From contig NZ_VWXL01000084.1 of NCBI RefSeq assembly GCF_009746625.1, positions 62,001 through 126,000 of the forward strand: a stretch of 64,000 nucleotides of DNA, given 5' to 3'. Under the pieces are notes generated by a model. The model was given only the letters and a program-made list of their open reading frames with translations, made no database searches and was not told the origin of the DNA. Of the stretch, positions 38,129 to 45,861 are shown piece after piece. Position numbers and translations under genes: made by a program. Every line of letters starts with the position of its first letter. Positions within the stretch are counted from its first letter, which is position 1. Source of the DNA: Caproicibacter fermentans (GTDB lineage: Bacteria; Bacillota; Clostridia; Oscillospirales; Acutalibacteraceae).

Positions 38129-39535
38129 ATGTCACCGGACCCTGGCGATCCTACAATACCGATACGGTTGTCCTTTACGGGCGCGGCCGCCCCGGAGAAT
38201 CTCGCGGCCACGGCGGCGGTTCTGCTGCTTCTGTTTCTTGCCGGCGCCTTTTTTGCGGCGGGAAAAACCGCCGTTTTGTCGCTGAATAAGGCGGAAATAA
38301 AAAAACTGGCGGAGGCAGGCGATGAAAAGGCCGAAAAGCTGCTGGCCCTATATGACGAAACCGCGCGCTTTCTTTCAGCCGCACGCGCCGGGGAGGCCGC
38401 TGCGGGCATGGCCGCGGCGGCGGTTGCCGCGGCGGGGTTTACGGCGGGCGCGGCCCGGCTTCTTGCCTTTCTGCCCATCCCGCCGCCGGCCGTGCGTGGA
38501 ATTTCGCTTTTTCTCATCACGCTTCTTTTTCTGATTTTCTGGGCCGTGTTCGCAGATATGATGCCAAAAAAAATCGCCCTCAGCCGCAGCGGCGTTTTGC
38601 CGTTCCGTTTCGCCGTCATTCTTTCCGCGCTGATCCGCCTGTTCGGACCGGCCGCGGCGATTCTGGCGCGGTGCGCCGCCGTTTTTGCCCGCCTTGCCGG
38701 CGGCGGGCCGCAGGCGCCCGGTCGGGCCGTCACGGAGGAGGAAATTCTTCTGATGATGGAGGCGGGCCGCCGGAGCGGCTTTCTGGATGAGAAGGAAAAG
38801 GATATGATCTCCAATATCTTCGAATTCAGCGACACGACCGCGGACGAGGCGATGACGCACCGGACCGACGTCGTCGCGGCGGAGGACACGGACACCGTGG
38901 AGGATGTTGTTGCTGCGTCCATGGAAAACGGATATTCGCGCATCCCGGTTTACCATGAGGATCTGGACCACGTCGTCGGTATTATATATGTAAAGGATCT
39001 GCTTCCTTACGTGGGCAGGTCTGTGTCGCCGGAGATGAGACTTGAACGCCTGATGCGCCCGGCCTATTTTGTTCCGAAAAGCAAACCGTGCGGCGAGCTT
39101 TTCGGGGAAATGAGGCTGCGGCGGGTCCAGATCGCCGTCGTTGTCGACGAATACGGCGGAACGGAGGGAATCATCACGATGGAGGACCTTCTGGAATCGA
39201 TTGTCGGCAGCATTCAGGACGAATACGACAACGAAGAGGAGGAAATCCACCGGGACGGCGAAAACCGCTTCGATGTGGAGGGCACCGCGCCGGTGGACGA
39301 GGTTTCCGATATGCTGGGCGTGGACCTTCCGGAGGGGGACTACGACACCATCGCCGGACTGATGATGGAACACCTGGGGCGTCTGCCGCGCGAAAACGAG
39401 CATCCGCAGGTCAGGCTCTGCGGCATGACGCTCACCGTGGCCGCGATGGAGGAGCGCAGGATCGCGAAAATCCTGATCGAAAAGGACGCGCTTCCGGCAC
39501 AGGGGCAGCTGCAGCCGGGAAAAAGCAAGGAATAA
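38129..39535 (+). CDS. Hemolysin C/CorC family membrane protein (CNNM, CBS and CorC_HlyC domains)
   Basis: This is a 468-residue protein. An N-terminal CNNM-like (DUF21) membrane domain, unusually rich in Ala, has about four helices (the ALSLNKAEIKKLAE-like AVLSLNKAEIKKL signature is present). Two CBS domains follow (EAMTHRTDVVAAE.., LMRPAYFVPKSK..), and the C-terminal CorC_HlyC domain carries VVVDEYGGTEGIITMEDLLE. Relatives act in magnesium or cobalt efflux; the hemolysin name is historical. The ATG at 38129 has AAAGGGG; the earlier frame is upstream of the promoter. Confidence 0.92.
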   Translation: MSPDPGDPTIPIRLSFTGAAAPENLAATAAVLLLLFLAGAFFAAGKTAVLSLNKAEIKKLAEAGDEKAEKLLALYDETARFLSAARAGEAAAGMAAAAVAAAGFTAGAARLLAFLPIPPPAVRGISLFLITLLFLIFWAVFADMMPKKIALSRSGVLPFRFAVILSALIRLFGPAAAILARCAAVFARLAGGGPQAPGRAVTEEEILLMMEAGRRSGFLDEKEKDMISNIFEFSDTTADEAMTHRTDVVAAEDTDTVEDVVAASMENGYSRIPVYHEDLDHVVGIIYVKDLLPYVGRSVSPEMRLERLMRPAYFVPKSKPCGELFGEMRLRRVQIAVVVDEYGGTEGIITMEDLLESIVGSIQDEYDNEEEEIHRDGENRFDVEGTAPVDEVSDMLGVDLPEGDYDTIAGLMMEHLGRLPRENEHPQVRLCGMTLTVAAMEERRIAKILIEKDALPAQGQLQPGKSKE

Positions 39536-39582
39536 AGCGATTGGGAAATATTGCAAACATTGCGTAAATTGCGTAATAAGGA

Positions 39583-39680
39583 TTGCAATTTTTAGAATTT
39601 TGTAGTATGTTATTAGAACCGCTGTGAAAAGGCGGGGTCAGTCGCAACATCCTGACCTTAAACAAAACTACGGGGGTATC
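39583..39680 (+). promoter_or_regulatory. Probable preQ1-III riboswitch upstream of queT, with promoter
   Basis: The promoter TTGCAA (39583-39588), 17 bases, TATGTT (39606-39611) is followed by CCGC..GCGG pairing (39619-39635) and a GGTCAG/CTGACC hairpin (39636-39657). A-rich linkers and CGGGGG, the ribosome-binding site (39671-39676), complete the leader. preQ1-III riboswitches are known only from Ruminococcaceae, in front of queT. The context and the GAACCGC..GGCGGGGTC core fit that class from memory; no covariance search was possible. Confidence 0.6.
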
Positions 39681-39685
39681 AAAAA

Positions 39686-40201
39686 ATGCAACGTCAAACA
39701 GGCCGCGCGCATTCGATCGCGCTCGCGGCAATGATCGCCGCGCTTTACACGGTGCTGACCCTTCTGGCGGCCCTTTGGGGGCTGGCCTACGGCCCGGTGC
39801 AGTTCCGGTTTTCAGAGGCGCTCACCATTCTTCCGGTCTTCACGTTTTCGGCGGTTCCGGGGCTTACGGTCGGGTGTTTTCTGTCGAACCTGTTCAGCGG
39901 TTACAGCACCGATCTGGTCGTCGGCACGCTCGCAACGCTGATTTCCGCCGTGGGCACGCGCCTGCTGCGCGGGGTGCGCTGGCACGGTCTGCCGGTTCTG
40001 GCGCCGCTGCCGCCTGTGATCGTCAACGCGGTTTTTGTCGGGGCCGAAATTGTCATCCTGTCGCCGGGGGGCTTTGCGTGGGCGGAATTTTTCGCGCAGG
40101 CGCTATCCATCGGGCTTGACGAGCTGGTCGTGTGTTATGGGCTGGGACTGCCGCTTGCCGCGTGGATCAATTCCAGCAGGGCGATGAAAAAGCTGTTTTA
40201 G
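39686..40201 (+). CDS. queT: QueT family transporter of queuosine precursor
   Basis: This 171-residue membrane protein with about five helices belongs to the QueT family, S-components of energy-coupling-factor transporters for preQ1 or a related queuosine precursor. The motifs YGPVQFRFSEALTILPVFT and GCFLSNLFSG are typical. The energising ECF module is encoded elsewhere. The ATG at 39686 has GGGGG ten bases before it, inside the predicted riboswitch, which would let the ligand shut off translation. Confidence 0.92.
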   Translation: MQRQTGRAHSIALAAMIAALYTVLTLLAALWGLAYGPVQFRFSEALTILPVFTFSAVPGLTVGCFLSNLFSGYSTDLVVGTLATLISAVGTRLLRGVRWHGLPVLAPLPPVIVNAVFVGAEIVILSPGGFAWAEFFAQALSIGLDELVVCYGLGLPLAAWINSSRAMKKLF

Positions 40202-40228
40202 ATTTCTCATGGCATTGAGGTGAATGGA

Positions 40229-41614
40229 ATGGGAGAAGAGATTCCTTCCCTGAAAAAGAAGCTGAAGGGCACGCCGCCTGTGCGGCTGATTGTGGTAAGC
40301 TTTCTTCTGGTAATTCTGACGGGCGCGGTTCTTCTGTCTCTGCCGGTCACGGCGCGGGCGGGCGCGCCGACTCCGGTTCTGGACGCGCTGTTCACGTCGA
40401 CCTCGGCGGTCTGCGTCACGGGCCTGGTGCTGTTCGACACGTGGAGCCACTGGAACCTTTTCGGCCAGGTGGTCATTCTGCTTCTGATTCAGATCGGCGG
40501 ACTTGGCCTTGTGACGTTCACGACCGGGTTTTCCATGCTGCTGCGGCGCAAGCTGGGTTTTCGCGGAATGCTGCTTGCCGCGGAGAACACCGCCGGAAGC
40601 GTGATTCACGTCAAACGCCTGATTAAGATCGTTCTGTTTTTCACCTTTTCCTGCGAGACCGTCGGCGCGTTCCTTCTGATGCTGCGGTTCGTGCCGCGGT
40701 ACGGGCTTCACGGGGTGTGGATTTCCCTTTTTACGGCGGTTTCGGCCTACTGCAACGCGGGATTCGATGTGATGGGGTTTACCGCGCCGGGCAGCAGCCT
40801 GACGGGATATGTGAACGATCCGCTCGTCACGCTGACCGTCGCCGCGCTGATCGTGACCGGCGGCCTGGGCTTCGTCGTTATCAACGATATTTTTTCCGCC
40901 AAAATCCGCACAAGGCTGGACAGACAGCGTCCGCGGGTACTGCAGTTCCATTCCCAGATCGTCCTGCGCACAACGCTGCTGCTCCTTGTTGCCGGTACGG
41001 GTCTGTTTTTAATCTGTGAAAATGACAATACGCTGAATCATATGGACCTTGGCGAGAAGCTGAACGCGGCTTTTTTCCAATCCGTCACGACGCGCACGGC
41101 TGGCTTTAATACGGTCGACACGGCCTCCGAGCGCGACCTGACCAAGCTGATCATGGTGTTTTTCATGTTCATCGGCGCATCCCCCGCCTCGACCGGCGGC
41201 GGAATCAAAACGACGACCTTTGTCGTGCTGGTGACCGCGGTGACCAGCGTCATGCGCGGCAGCGACGACGCCGTCGTGCTCAAGCGCCGGCTGGACAAGT
41301 TTACGGTTTACCGCTCCCTTGCCATTCTGACCATCGGCGTGCTGGTCGTCATCATGACCGCCGGCATCATCATGACGACGAACTCGGCGACGAACGGCGT
41401 GGACGCCCTGTTTGAGGCGACCAGCGCGTTCGGCACGGTCGGTCTGACGGCAAACGTGACTCCGACGCTGACCACCGTCGCGAAAATGGCGGTCATCTGC
41501 GCCATGTACATCGGCCGGGTCGGCCCGGTTTCCCTCGGGCTTGCGTTCACCCTGCGCAAGGGGCGCTCCTCTTCCGGTACCATTCTGCCGGAGGGTAAGA
41601 TAGTAGTCGGCTAA
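40229..41614 (+). CDS. ktrB: TrkH/KtrB family potassium transporter subunit
   Basis: This 461-residue integral membrane protein has four M1-P-M2 repeats. The first selectivity loop reads TSTSAVCVTGL, the second SAYCNAGFD, the third TRTAGFNTVD and the fourth EATSAFGTVGLT. It moves potassium, probably with sodium as in Ktr. The GTG at 40220 and ATG 40229 are both possible; ATG was chosen for its eight-base spacing from GAGG. The regulatory RCK partner (ktrA or trkA) is not next to it, which is common in Clostridia. It follows queT by 27 bases, yet the two have no functional link. Confidence 0.9.
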   Translation: MGEEIPSLKKKLKGTPPVRLIVVSFLLVILTGAVLLSLPVTARAGAPTPVLDALFTSTSAVCVTGLVLFDTWSHWNLFGQVVILLLIQIGGLGLVTFTTGFSMLLRRKLGFRGMLLAAENTAGSVIHVKRLIKIVLFFTFSCETVGAFLLMLRFVPRYGLHGVWISLFTAVSAYCNAGFDVMGFTAPGSSLTGYVNDPLVTLTVAALIVTGGLGFVVINDIFSAKIRTRLDRQRPRVLQFHSQIVLRTTLLLLVAGTGLFLICENDNTLNHMDLGEKLNAAFFQSVTTRTAGFNTVDTASERDLTKLIMVFFMFIGASPASTGGGIKTTTFVVLVTAVTSVMRGSDDAVVLKRRLDKFTVYRSLAILTIGVLVVIMTAGIIMTTNSATNGVDALFEATSAFGTVGLTANVTPTLTTVAKMAVICAMYIGRVGPVSLGLAFTLRKGRSSSGTILPEGKIVVG

Positions 41615-41640
41615 AGAGAATAAATTTTATATTACTTTGC

Positions 41641-41677
41641 AGCGGGCCTTTCGGAAAAACCGAAAGGCCCGCTGTTT
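41641..41677. terminator. Bidirectional terminator
   Basis: AGCGGGCCTTTCGG pairs CCGAAAGGCCCGCT across AAAAA, with GTTTT following, between ktrB and the minus-strand HAAS gene. Confidence 0.88.
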
Positions 41678-41685
41678 TCGAGCGA

Positions 41686-42192
41686 TTACCTGTTTTTGCG
41701 GAGCCGGGCGTACAAAATGAAACAGAGAATGCAGGCGGCAAGAAAAAAGCCGAACAAAAGCCAGAGCAGCGGATTTGGCTGGGAAGCGACAAAAATGGCC
41801 GTCGGACCGTCCGCGCCTCCGATGACCGTTTGTCCGCTTTCGGCGGCGTCCCGTCCGTTCAGCCACATCTGAATCCGGAACGCAAAATCGAAAATGACGG
41901 CCAGATACAGGCCGGCCGCCGCGGTTAGAACTGCGGAGAGGACGCCGCAGATCAAAAGCGCCTTTTCGGCGGGCGTCCGAACTTTTACGCCGCCGTTTTC
42001 CGCGATGAATTCGGCGGCCAGATTTTCCGGTGCGCCCATGGAACGGACAATTTCCCCGGCGGTTTCCCCGCGCTCCAGCCGGGCGCTGAAATCGGAGGCA
42101 AGGTCCGCCTCCAGCCGCTTTCTGATTTTTCCGGGCATTCCGGAGCGACGCAGAACCACGGACACCTCTGCTAAATATTGTTTTTCCGTCAT
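41686..42192 (-). CDS. HAAS/DUF1700-type membrane protein paired with PadR
   Basis: This is a 168-residue protein. The N-terminal 65 residues form a helical HAAS (DUF1700-like) domain (EKQYLAEVSVVLRRSG.., SMGAPENLAAEFIAE), followed by membrane helices at about 78-100 and 141-162. Between them is VIGGADGPTAIFVA (residues 123-136), a motif best known from sodium-pumping decarboxylase beta subunits. Such proteins commonly sit beside PadR repressors, and here the ATG overlaps the padR stop. The true start at 42192 has GAGGAGG ten bases upstream. Its role may be membrane-stress sensing, by analogy only. Confidence 0.8.
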   Translation of the reverse strand: MTEKQYLAEVSVVLRRSGMPGKIRKRLEADLASDFSARLERGETAGEIVRSMGAPENLAAEFIAENGGVKVRTPAEKALLICGVLSAVLTAAAGLYLAVIFDFAFRIQMWLNGRDAAESGQTVIGGADGPTAIFVASQPNPLLWLLFGFFLAACILCFILYARLRKNR

Positions 42193-42539
42193 TGAGATAA
42201 ATCCTCCTCGAAAAGTAGTTCGTTTACACTTTCTGAAAACTGTTTCCACACCTCGCAAAGCTGCTCCAGCGTCTCTTCCCCGCGGGGCGTGATGGTGTAG
42301 ATTTTTTTCGGGCTGCTTCTGTTTTCCCCCCGGCTCCATTTGGAGCGGATCAGGCCGTCGTCCTCCAGCCGGTAAAGAATCGGGTACAGGGTTCCTTCCC
42401 TCAGGGTAAAAAAGCGCCCGCTTTTCTGTTCCAGCTCCGTCAGCAGCTCGTAACCGTAAGAAGGACGCCGCTTCATCAGACGGAGAATGATGATTTCCAG
42501 CGCGCCTTTTTTCAGTTGGCGCTCATAGCGGTCGTTGAT
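42189..42539 (-). CDS. PadR family transcriptional regulator with apparent AUC start
   Basis: This winged-helix repressor is 116 residues long if started at 42539. The PadR domain (LKKGALEIIILRLMKRRPSYGYEL, TLREGTLYPILYRLEDDGLI, YTITPRGEETL) needs the residues before M22 (the ATG at 42476), which alone would remove the first helix. In that frame no ATG, GTG or TTG exists upstream before a stop. GAGGAGG (42548-42554) stands eight bases before an ATC codon followed by NDRYERQLKKGALE, just where homologs start with Met. The palindrome upstream suggests autorepression. Confidence 0.82.
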   Translation of the reverse strand: MNDRYERQLKKGALEIIILRLMKRRPSYGYELLTELEQKSGRFFTLREGTLYPILYRLEDDGLIRSKWSRGENRSSPKKIYTITPRGEETLEQLCEVWKQFSESVNELLFEEDLSQ

Positions 42540-42565
42540 GCAAACCGCCTCCTCATTCCTAAGTG

Positions 42566-42580
42566 TTTAGTATAACTAAA
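42566..42580. promoter_or_regulatory. Palindromic operator of padR
   Basis: The 15-bp palindrome TTTAGT-ATA-ACTAAA lies upstream of the padR ribosome-binding site. TATACT, a probable -10 on the minus strand, falls within it. Binding by the PadR protein is inferred. Confidence 0.55.
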
Positions 42581-42631
42581 TATAATTATAGAGGATCGTG
42601 GCGCCGCTGTCAACGAAAAAATGGCCGCGCC

Positions 42632-42660
42632 GCATATTCACCCTTGATTCAGACAGAATA
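42632..42660 (+). promoter_or_regulatory. Candidate sigma-G (forespore) promoter of spoVAC
   Basis: GCATA (42632-42636), a 17-base spacer and CAGAATA (42654-42660) resemble the sigma-G/F consensus (GHATR, then CATNHTA), with one mismatch. This fits the known forespore expression of spoVA genes. Confidence 0.5.
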
Positions 42661-42691
42661 AAAGTAATTGAAACGAAAGGGGCAAAGAACA

Positions 42692-43135
42692 TTGACGGTT
42701 TCGAAAAAAGAATATAAAACGATGGCGGACAAAGCTTCCCCGCCGACAAAATGGGGTAAAAACATGGTCATGGCCTTTCTGGTCGGCGGCGGCATCTGCG
42801 CGCTGGGTCAGGCGTTTCTTCACCTTTACCTGTACTTCGGGCTGGATAAGAAGGGAGCGAGCACCTTCGTTTCCATCACTCTGATTTTCCTCAGCGCGCT
42901 GCTGACCGCCCTGCGGATCTACGACAACATCGGCAAGCACGCCGGGGCCGGATCGCTGGTGCCGATCACCGGGTTCGCAAACTCGATCGTTTCGCCCGCG
43001 ATGGAGTTCAAAAATGAAGGGTATGTGCTGGGCATCGGCGGCAAGATGTTCGTCATAGCCGGGCCGGTGCTGGTTTACGGGATCGCGGCGTCGATTCTGT
43101 ACGGGCTGATCCTGTGGTTCTTCCACTTATATTAA
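42692..43135 (+). CDS. spoVAC: Stage V sporulation protein AC
   Basis: This 147-residue membrane protein has about four helices. SpoVAC is part of the channel that moves calcium-dipicolinate into the forespore and out at germination, and acts as a mechanosensitive pore. KWGKNMVMAFLVGGGICALGQ and GAGSLVPITGFANSIVSPAMEFKNEG (read in parts) are typical. The start is TTG 42692 with GAAAGGGG upstream; the longer ATG version would include the ribosome-binding site. spoVAD follows after 15 bases. No spoVAE follows. Confidence 0.95.
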   Translation: MTVSKKEYKTMADKASPPTKWGKNMVMAFLVGGGICALGQAFLHLYLYFGLDKKGASTFVSITLIFLSALLTALRIYDNIGKHAGAGSLVPITGFANSIVSPAMEFKNEGYVLGIGGKMFVIAGPVLVYGIAASILYGLILWFFHLY

Positions 43136-43150
43136 CGGGGAGTTGAGCGT

Positions 43151-44173
43151 ATGCCGCAGAAAAAAGGAAAATACACGTTCGAGCTGACGACGACCCCGGC
43201 GGTGCTGGGGTACGCGGCGGTCGTCGGAAAAAAAGAGGGCGAGGGCCCCTATGGAAAATACTACGACCAGTGCCACAACGACACGACCTTGGGGGAATCC
43301 AGCTGGGAAAAGGCGGAAAGCCGCATGCAGAACGAGGCGGTGAATATCGCGCTGAGAAAGTCAAACCTGAAAAACACGGACATCGACTGTATTTTTGCCG
43401 GCGACCTTTTAAATCAGTGCATCTCCTCCACATTCGGGCTGAAAAGCCTGGATATTCCGTTTCTGGGGCAGTTCGGGGCCTGCTCCACCATGGCGCAGAC
43501 GCTCGGAATCGCCTCGCTGTTTGTCGAGTCCGGCGCGGCCGGACGCGCGGCGGCGGTGACCTCCTCCCACTTCTGCTCGGCGGAGCGCCAGTACCGCTTT
43601 CCGCTGGAATACGGCGGCCAGCGCACGCCGACCGCGCAGTGGACCGCGACGGCGGCCGGGTGCGTCCTGCTCGGCAAGCGGCAGGATAATCCCGGGGCCA
43701 AAATCGGGCTGAAGGCGGTTACGTTCGGCAGAATCGCCGATTTCGGCATCAAGGACGCGAACAACATGGGCGCGGCGATGGCCCCCGCCGCCGCGCAGAC
43801 GCTGATGGACTTTTTCAAGGATTCGGAATCGTCGCCGCAGGAATTCGACCTGATTCTGACCGGAGACCTCGGTTTTATCGGCAGCGAGCTTCTCGAGGAG
43901 ATCCTCGGGAAGGAGGGAATCGACATCAAGCCGGTGCATAACGACTGCGGAATGATGATTTACGACCGGGAAAAGCAGGACGTCCACGCGGGCGGCTCTG
44001 GCTGCGGATGCAGCGCGGCAATTCTGTGCTCCGCCATCCTGCAGCAGATGGAGCAGGGCCAGCTTCACAACGTGCTGTTTGTCGGTACCGGCGCGCTGAT
44101 GTCGCCGACTTCCTCCCAGCAGGGGGAGAGCATCCCGAGCGTCGCGCATCTGGTCTATCTGACGGCGACGTGA
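43151..44173 (+). CDS. spoVAD: Stage V sporulation protein AD
   Basis: This 340-residue protein has a thiolase/ketoacyl-synthase-like fold (GQFGACSTMAQTLGIA, SSHFCSAERQYRFPLEYGGQR). SpoVAD binds dipicolinic acid at the spore inner membrane and works with SpoVAC. Length and motifs fit the family. GGGGAG lies before the ATG. A strong hairpin follows at once, so the operon has only two genes here, whereas spoVAC-spoVAD-spoVAE is the usual minimum in Clostridia. Confidence 0.96.
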   Translation: MPQKKGKYTFELTTTPAVLGYAAVVGKKEGEGPYGKYYDQCHNDTTLGESSWEKAESRMQNEAVNIALRKSNLKNTDIDCIFAGDLLNQCISSTFGLKSLDIPFLGQFGACSTMAQTLGIASLFVESGAAGRAAAVTSSHFCSAERQYRFPLEYGGQRTPTAQWTATAAGCVLLGKRQDNPGAKIGLKAVTFGRIADFGIKDANNMGAAMAPAAAQTLMDFFKDSESSPQEFDLILTGDLGFIGSELLEEILGKEGIDIKPVHNDCGMMIYDREKQDVHAGGSGCGCSAAILCSAILQQMEQGQLHNVLFVGTGALMSPTSSQQGESIPSVAHLVYLTAT

Positions 44174-44189
44174 CGCGGACCCTGCGCAA

Positions 44190-44232
44190 CAAAAGCGGCC
44201 GCCCGGCCTGGTTCCAGGCGGGCGGCCGCTTC
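44190..44232. terminator. Bidirectional terminator
   Basis: A GCGGCCGCCCG stem pairs CGGGCGGCCGC across a 13-14 base loop, with AAAA before and TTC after, between convergent spoVAD and the phosphohexomutase gene. Confidence 0.75.
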
Positions 44233-44243
44233 AAAAGTGAGAG

Positions 44244-45764
44244 TTAAAGGCTCTTGTTCAAAGACGAGAGATCCAGGCCGTCGCAGCCGTTCAGATAAAC
44301 GGAAAGCTGCTCCAGAATCCGCTTGACTCCGCCTTTTTGGTCGCTTTCAACATTCAGCGGCATGATCGGGTCGTGGACGCTCAGGCGCAGCAGGAACCAT
44401 CCGTCCCCGTGTTCGCTGTCCAGCGAGACCCGGATGCCCTCGTAATTGTTCGGGGCCTCGGTCCAGCCGGGCTGCCCGAGGGTGTATTTCCGCAGCCCGG
44501 AGATCACGGCCTCGCCGCATTCGCGGAAGTTTTCCTTCCGGATCGGGAAGCGAAGCTCCAGCGCCTCCGCGGGCTCCCGCAGCGGTTCCAGAAGATCGCC
44601 GATGGTTTTGCCCTGCGCGCGCAGGCGGGCGGACAAAATGATGATCTTCGTCACCAGATACGCGCCGTCGTCGAGAAAATAATTCTCCCGCATGGCCGCG
44701 TGTCCGGAGGTTTCAATCGCGAGCGGGCAGTCGACCCCCTCCGCGTTCAGGCGGACGGCTTCGTTGATGACGTTGCGGTAGCCGCGCTTAAAACGGTGGT
44801 GTTTTCCGCCCAGCGTTTTTTCAATGTATTCCGTCAGGCCGCTGGAGGTGACGGAATCGGTGACGACCGTCCCGCCGGGGCAGTTTTCCAGCGCGATGTG
44901 GGAGGCGAGCGCCACAAGCCGGTTGCGGTTGATTTCTTCGCCCGCCGCGTCGACGGCCCCGCCGCGGTCCACGTCCGTGTCGAAAATGACGCCGAGGTCC
45001 GCCTTCGCGCGAATCACCGCGCCGCAGACGGAACGCATCGCCGTTTCGTTTTCGGGGTTCGGGATATGGTTGGGGAACATGCCGTCGGGTTCCAGAAACT
45101 GGCTGCCGGAAACGTCCGCGCCCAGCGGCTCCAGCACGTCGCGCGCGTAAAAGCCGCCCGCGCCGTTTCCGGCGTCGACGACGATGTGAAAGCCGGAAAG
45201 GGGCCTGTCGTAGTCGGGGGCGTTCACGCCTTTGCGAATCATGTCGCAAAGATCGGCGCAGTAGCGGCTCATATAATCCGCAGATTCCAGCGCGCCTTTT
45301 CCGGGGGCCGGTTTGTCCCCGTTTTGAGCGTGCAGAAGAATCTGTTCAATATCAGGGCCGTCCAGACCGCCGTCCGGCGTAAAAAATTTCAGCCCGTTGC
45401 GGTTCCAGGGGTGGTGGCTCGCGGTAATCTGCACGGAGCCGTCGCAGGACAGGCCGCGTGTCACATGGAACATGGACGGCGTGGAGGCAAGCCCGCAGTC
45501 CAGCACGTTTACGCCAAAGTCGGTCAGCGCGCCGGAGACGGCGGAGAAAATTCGCTCCGCCGATACGCGGCTGTCGTGTCCGACGGCGACGCGGAGCTCT
45601 TTGACCGGTTTGCCCGCGCGCGCGGACAGCCACAGCGCAAAGCCGCCGGCCAGCTTTCCAAGTGTTTCGTCGGTCAGGTTTACCGCCTCGCCGTCAACGC
45701 CCTCGCTAGCCACGCCTCGGATGTCCGTTCCGCTTTTCAGCTGTTTCCAGTAGGAATTTAACAA
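44244..45764 (-). CDS. Phosphoglucomutase/phosphomannomutase family protein
   Basis: This is a 506-residue alpha-D-phosphohexomutase. The phosphoserine loop is TASHHPWNRNG. The metal loop is DTDVDRGG instead of the common DGDADR, a variant seen in a distinct subgroup. The sugar-binding ETSGHAA and a C-terminal phosphate-binding domain (RVSLDSEHGDGWFLLRLS) are present. It interconverts hexose 1- and 6-phosphates for cell-wall or glycogen precursors; substrate preference cannot be read. The start is TTG 45764 with GAAAGGGG upstream, since the longer frame covers a promoter-like region. Confidence 0.88.
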   Translation of the reverse strand: MLNSYWKQLKSGTDIRGVASEGVDGEAVNLTDETLGKLAGGFALWLSARAGKPVKELRVAVGHDSRVSAERIFSAVSGALTDFGVNVLDCGLASTPSMFHVTRGLSCDGSVQITASHHPWNRNGLKFFTPDGGLDGPDIEQILLHAQNGDKPAPGKGALESADYMSRYCADLCDMIRKGVNAPDYDRPLSGFHIVVDAGNGAGGFYARDVLEPLGADVSGSQFLEPDGMFPNHIPNPENETAMRSVCGAVIRAKADLGVIFDTDVDRGGAVDAAGEEINRNRLVALASHIALENCPGGTVVTDSVTSSGLTEYIEKTLGGKHHRFKRGYRNVINEAVRLNAEGVDCPLAIETSGHAAMRENYFLDDGAYLVTKIIILSARLRAQGKTIGDLLEPLREPAEALELRFPIRKENFRECGEAVISGLRKYTLGQPGWTEAPNNYEGIRVSLDSEHGDGWFLLRLSVHDPIMPLNVESDQKGGVKRILEQLSVYLNGCDGLDLSSLNKSL

Positions 45765-45861
45765 GGTTTTGGCCCCTTTCGTCGGGCCCTGCGCAGCAAG
45801 ACCCGGGTTCATTTGCTCTCATTATAGAGCCTGCGCGGATATTTGTAAACGGGGTGAAAGA

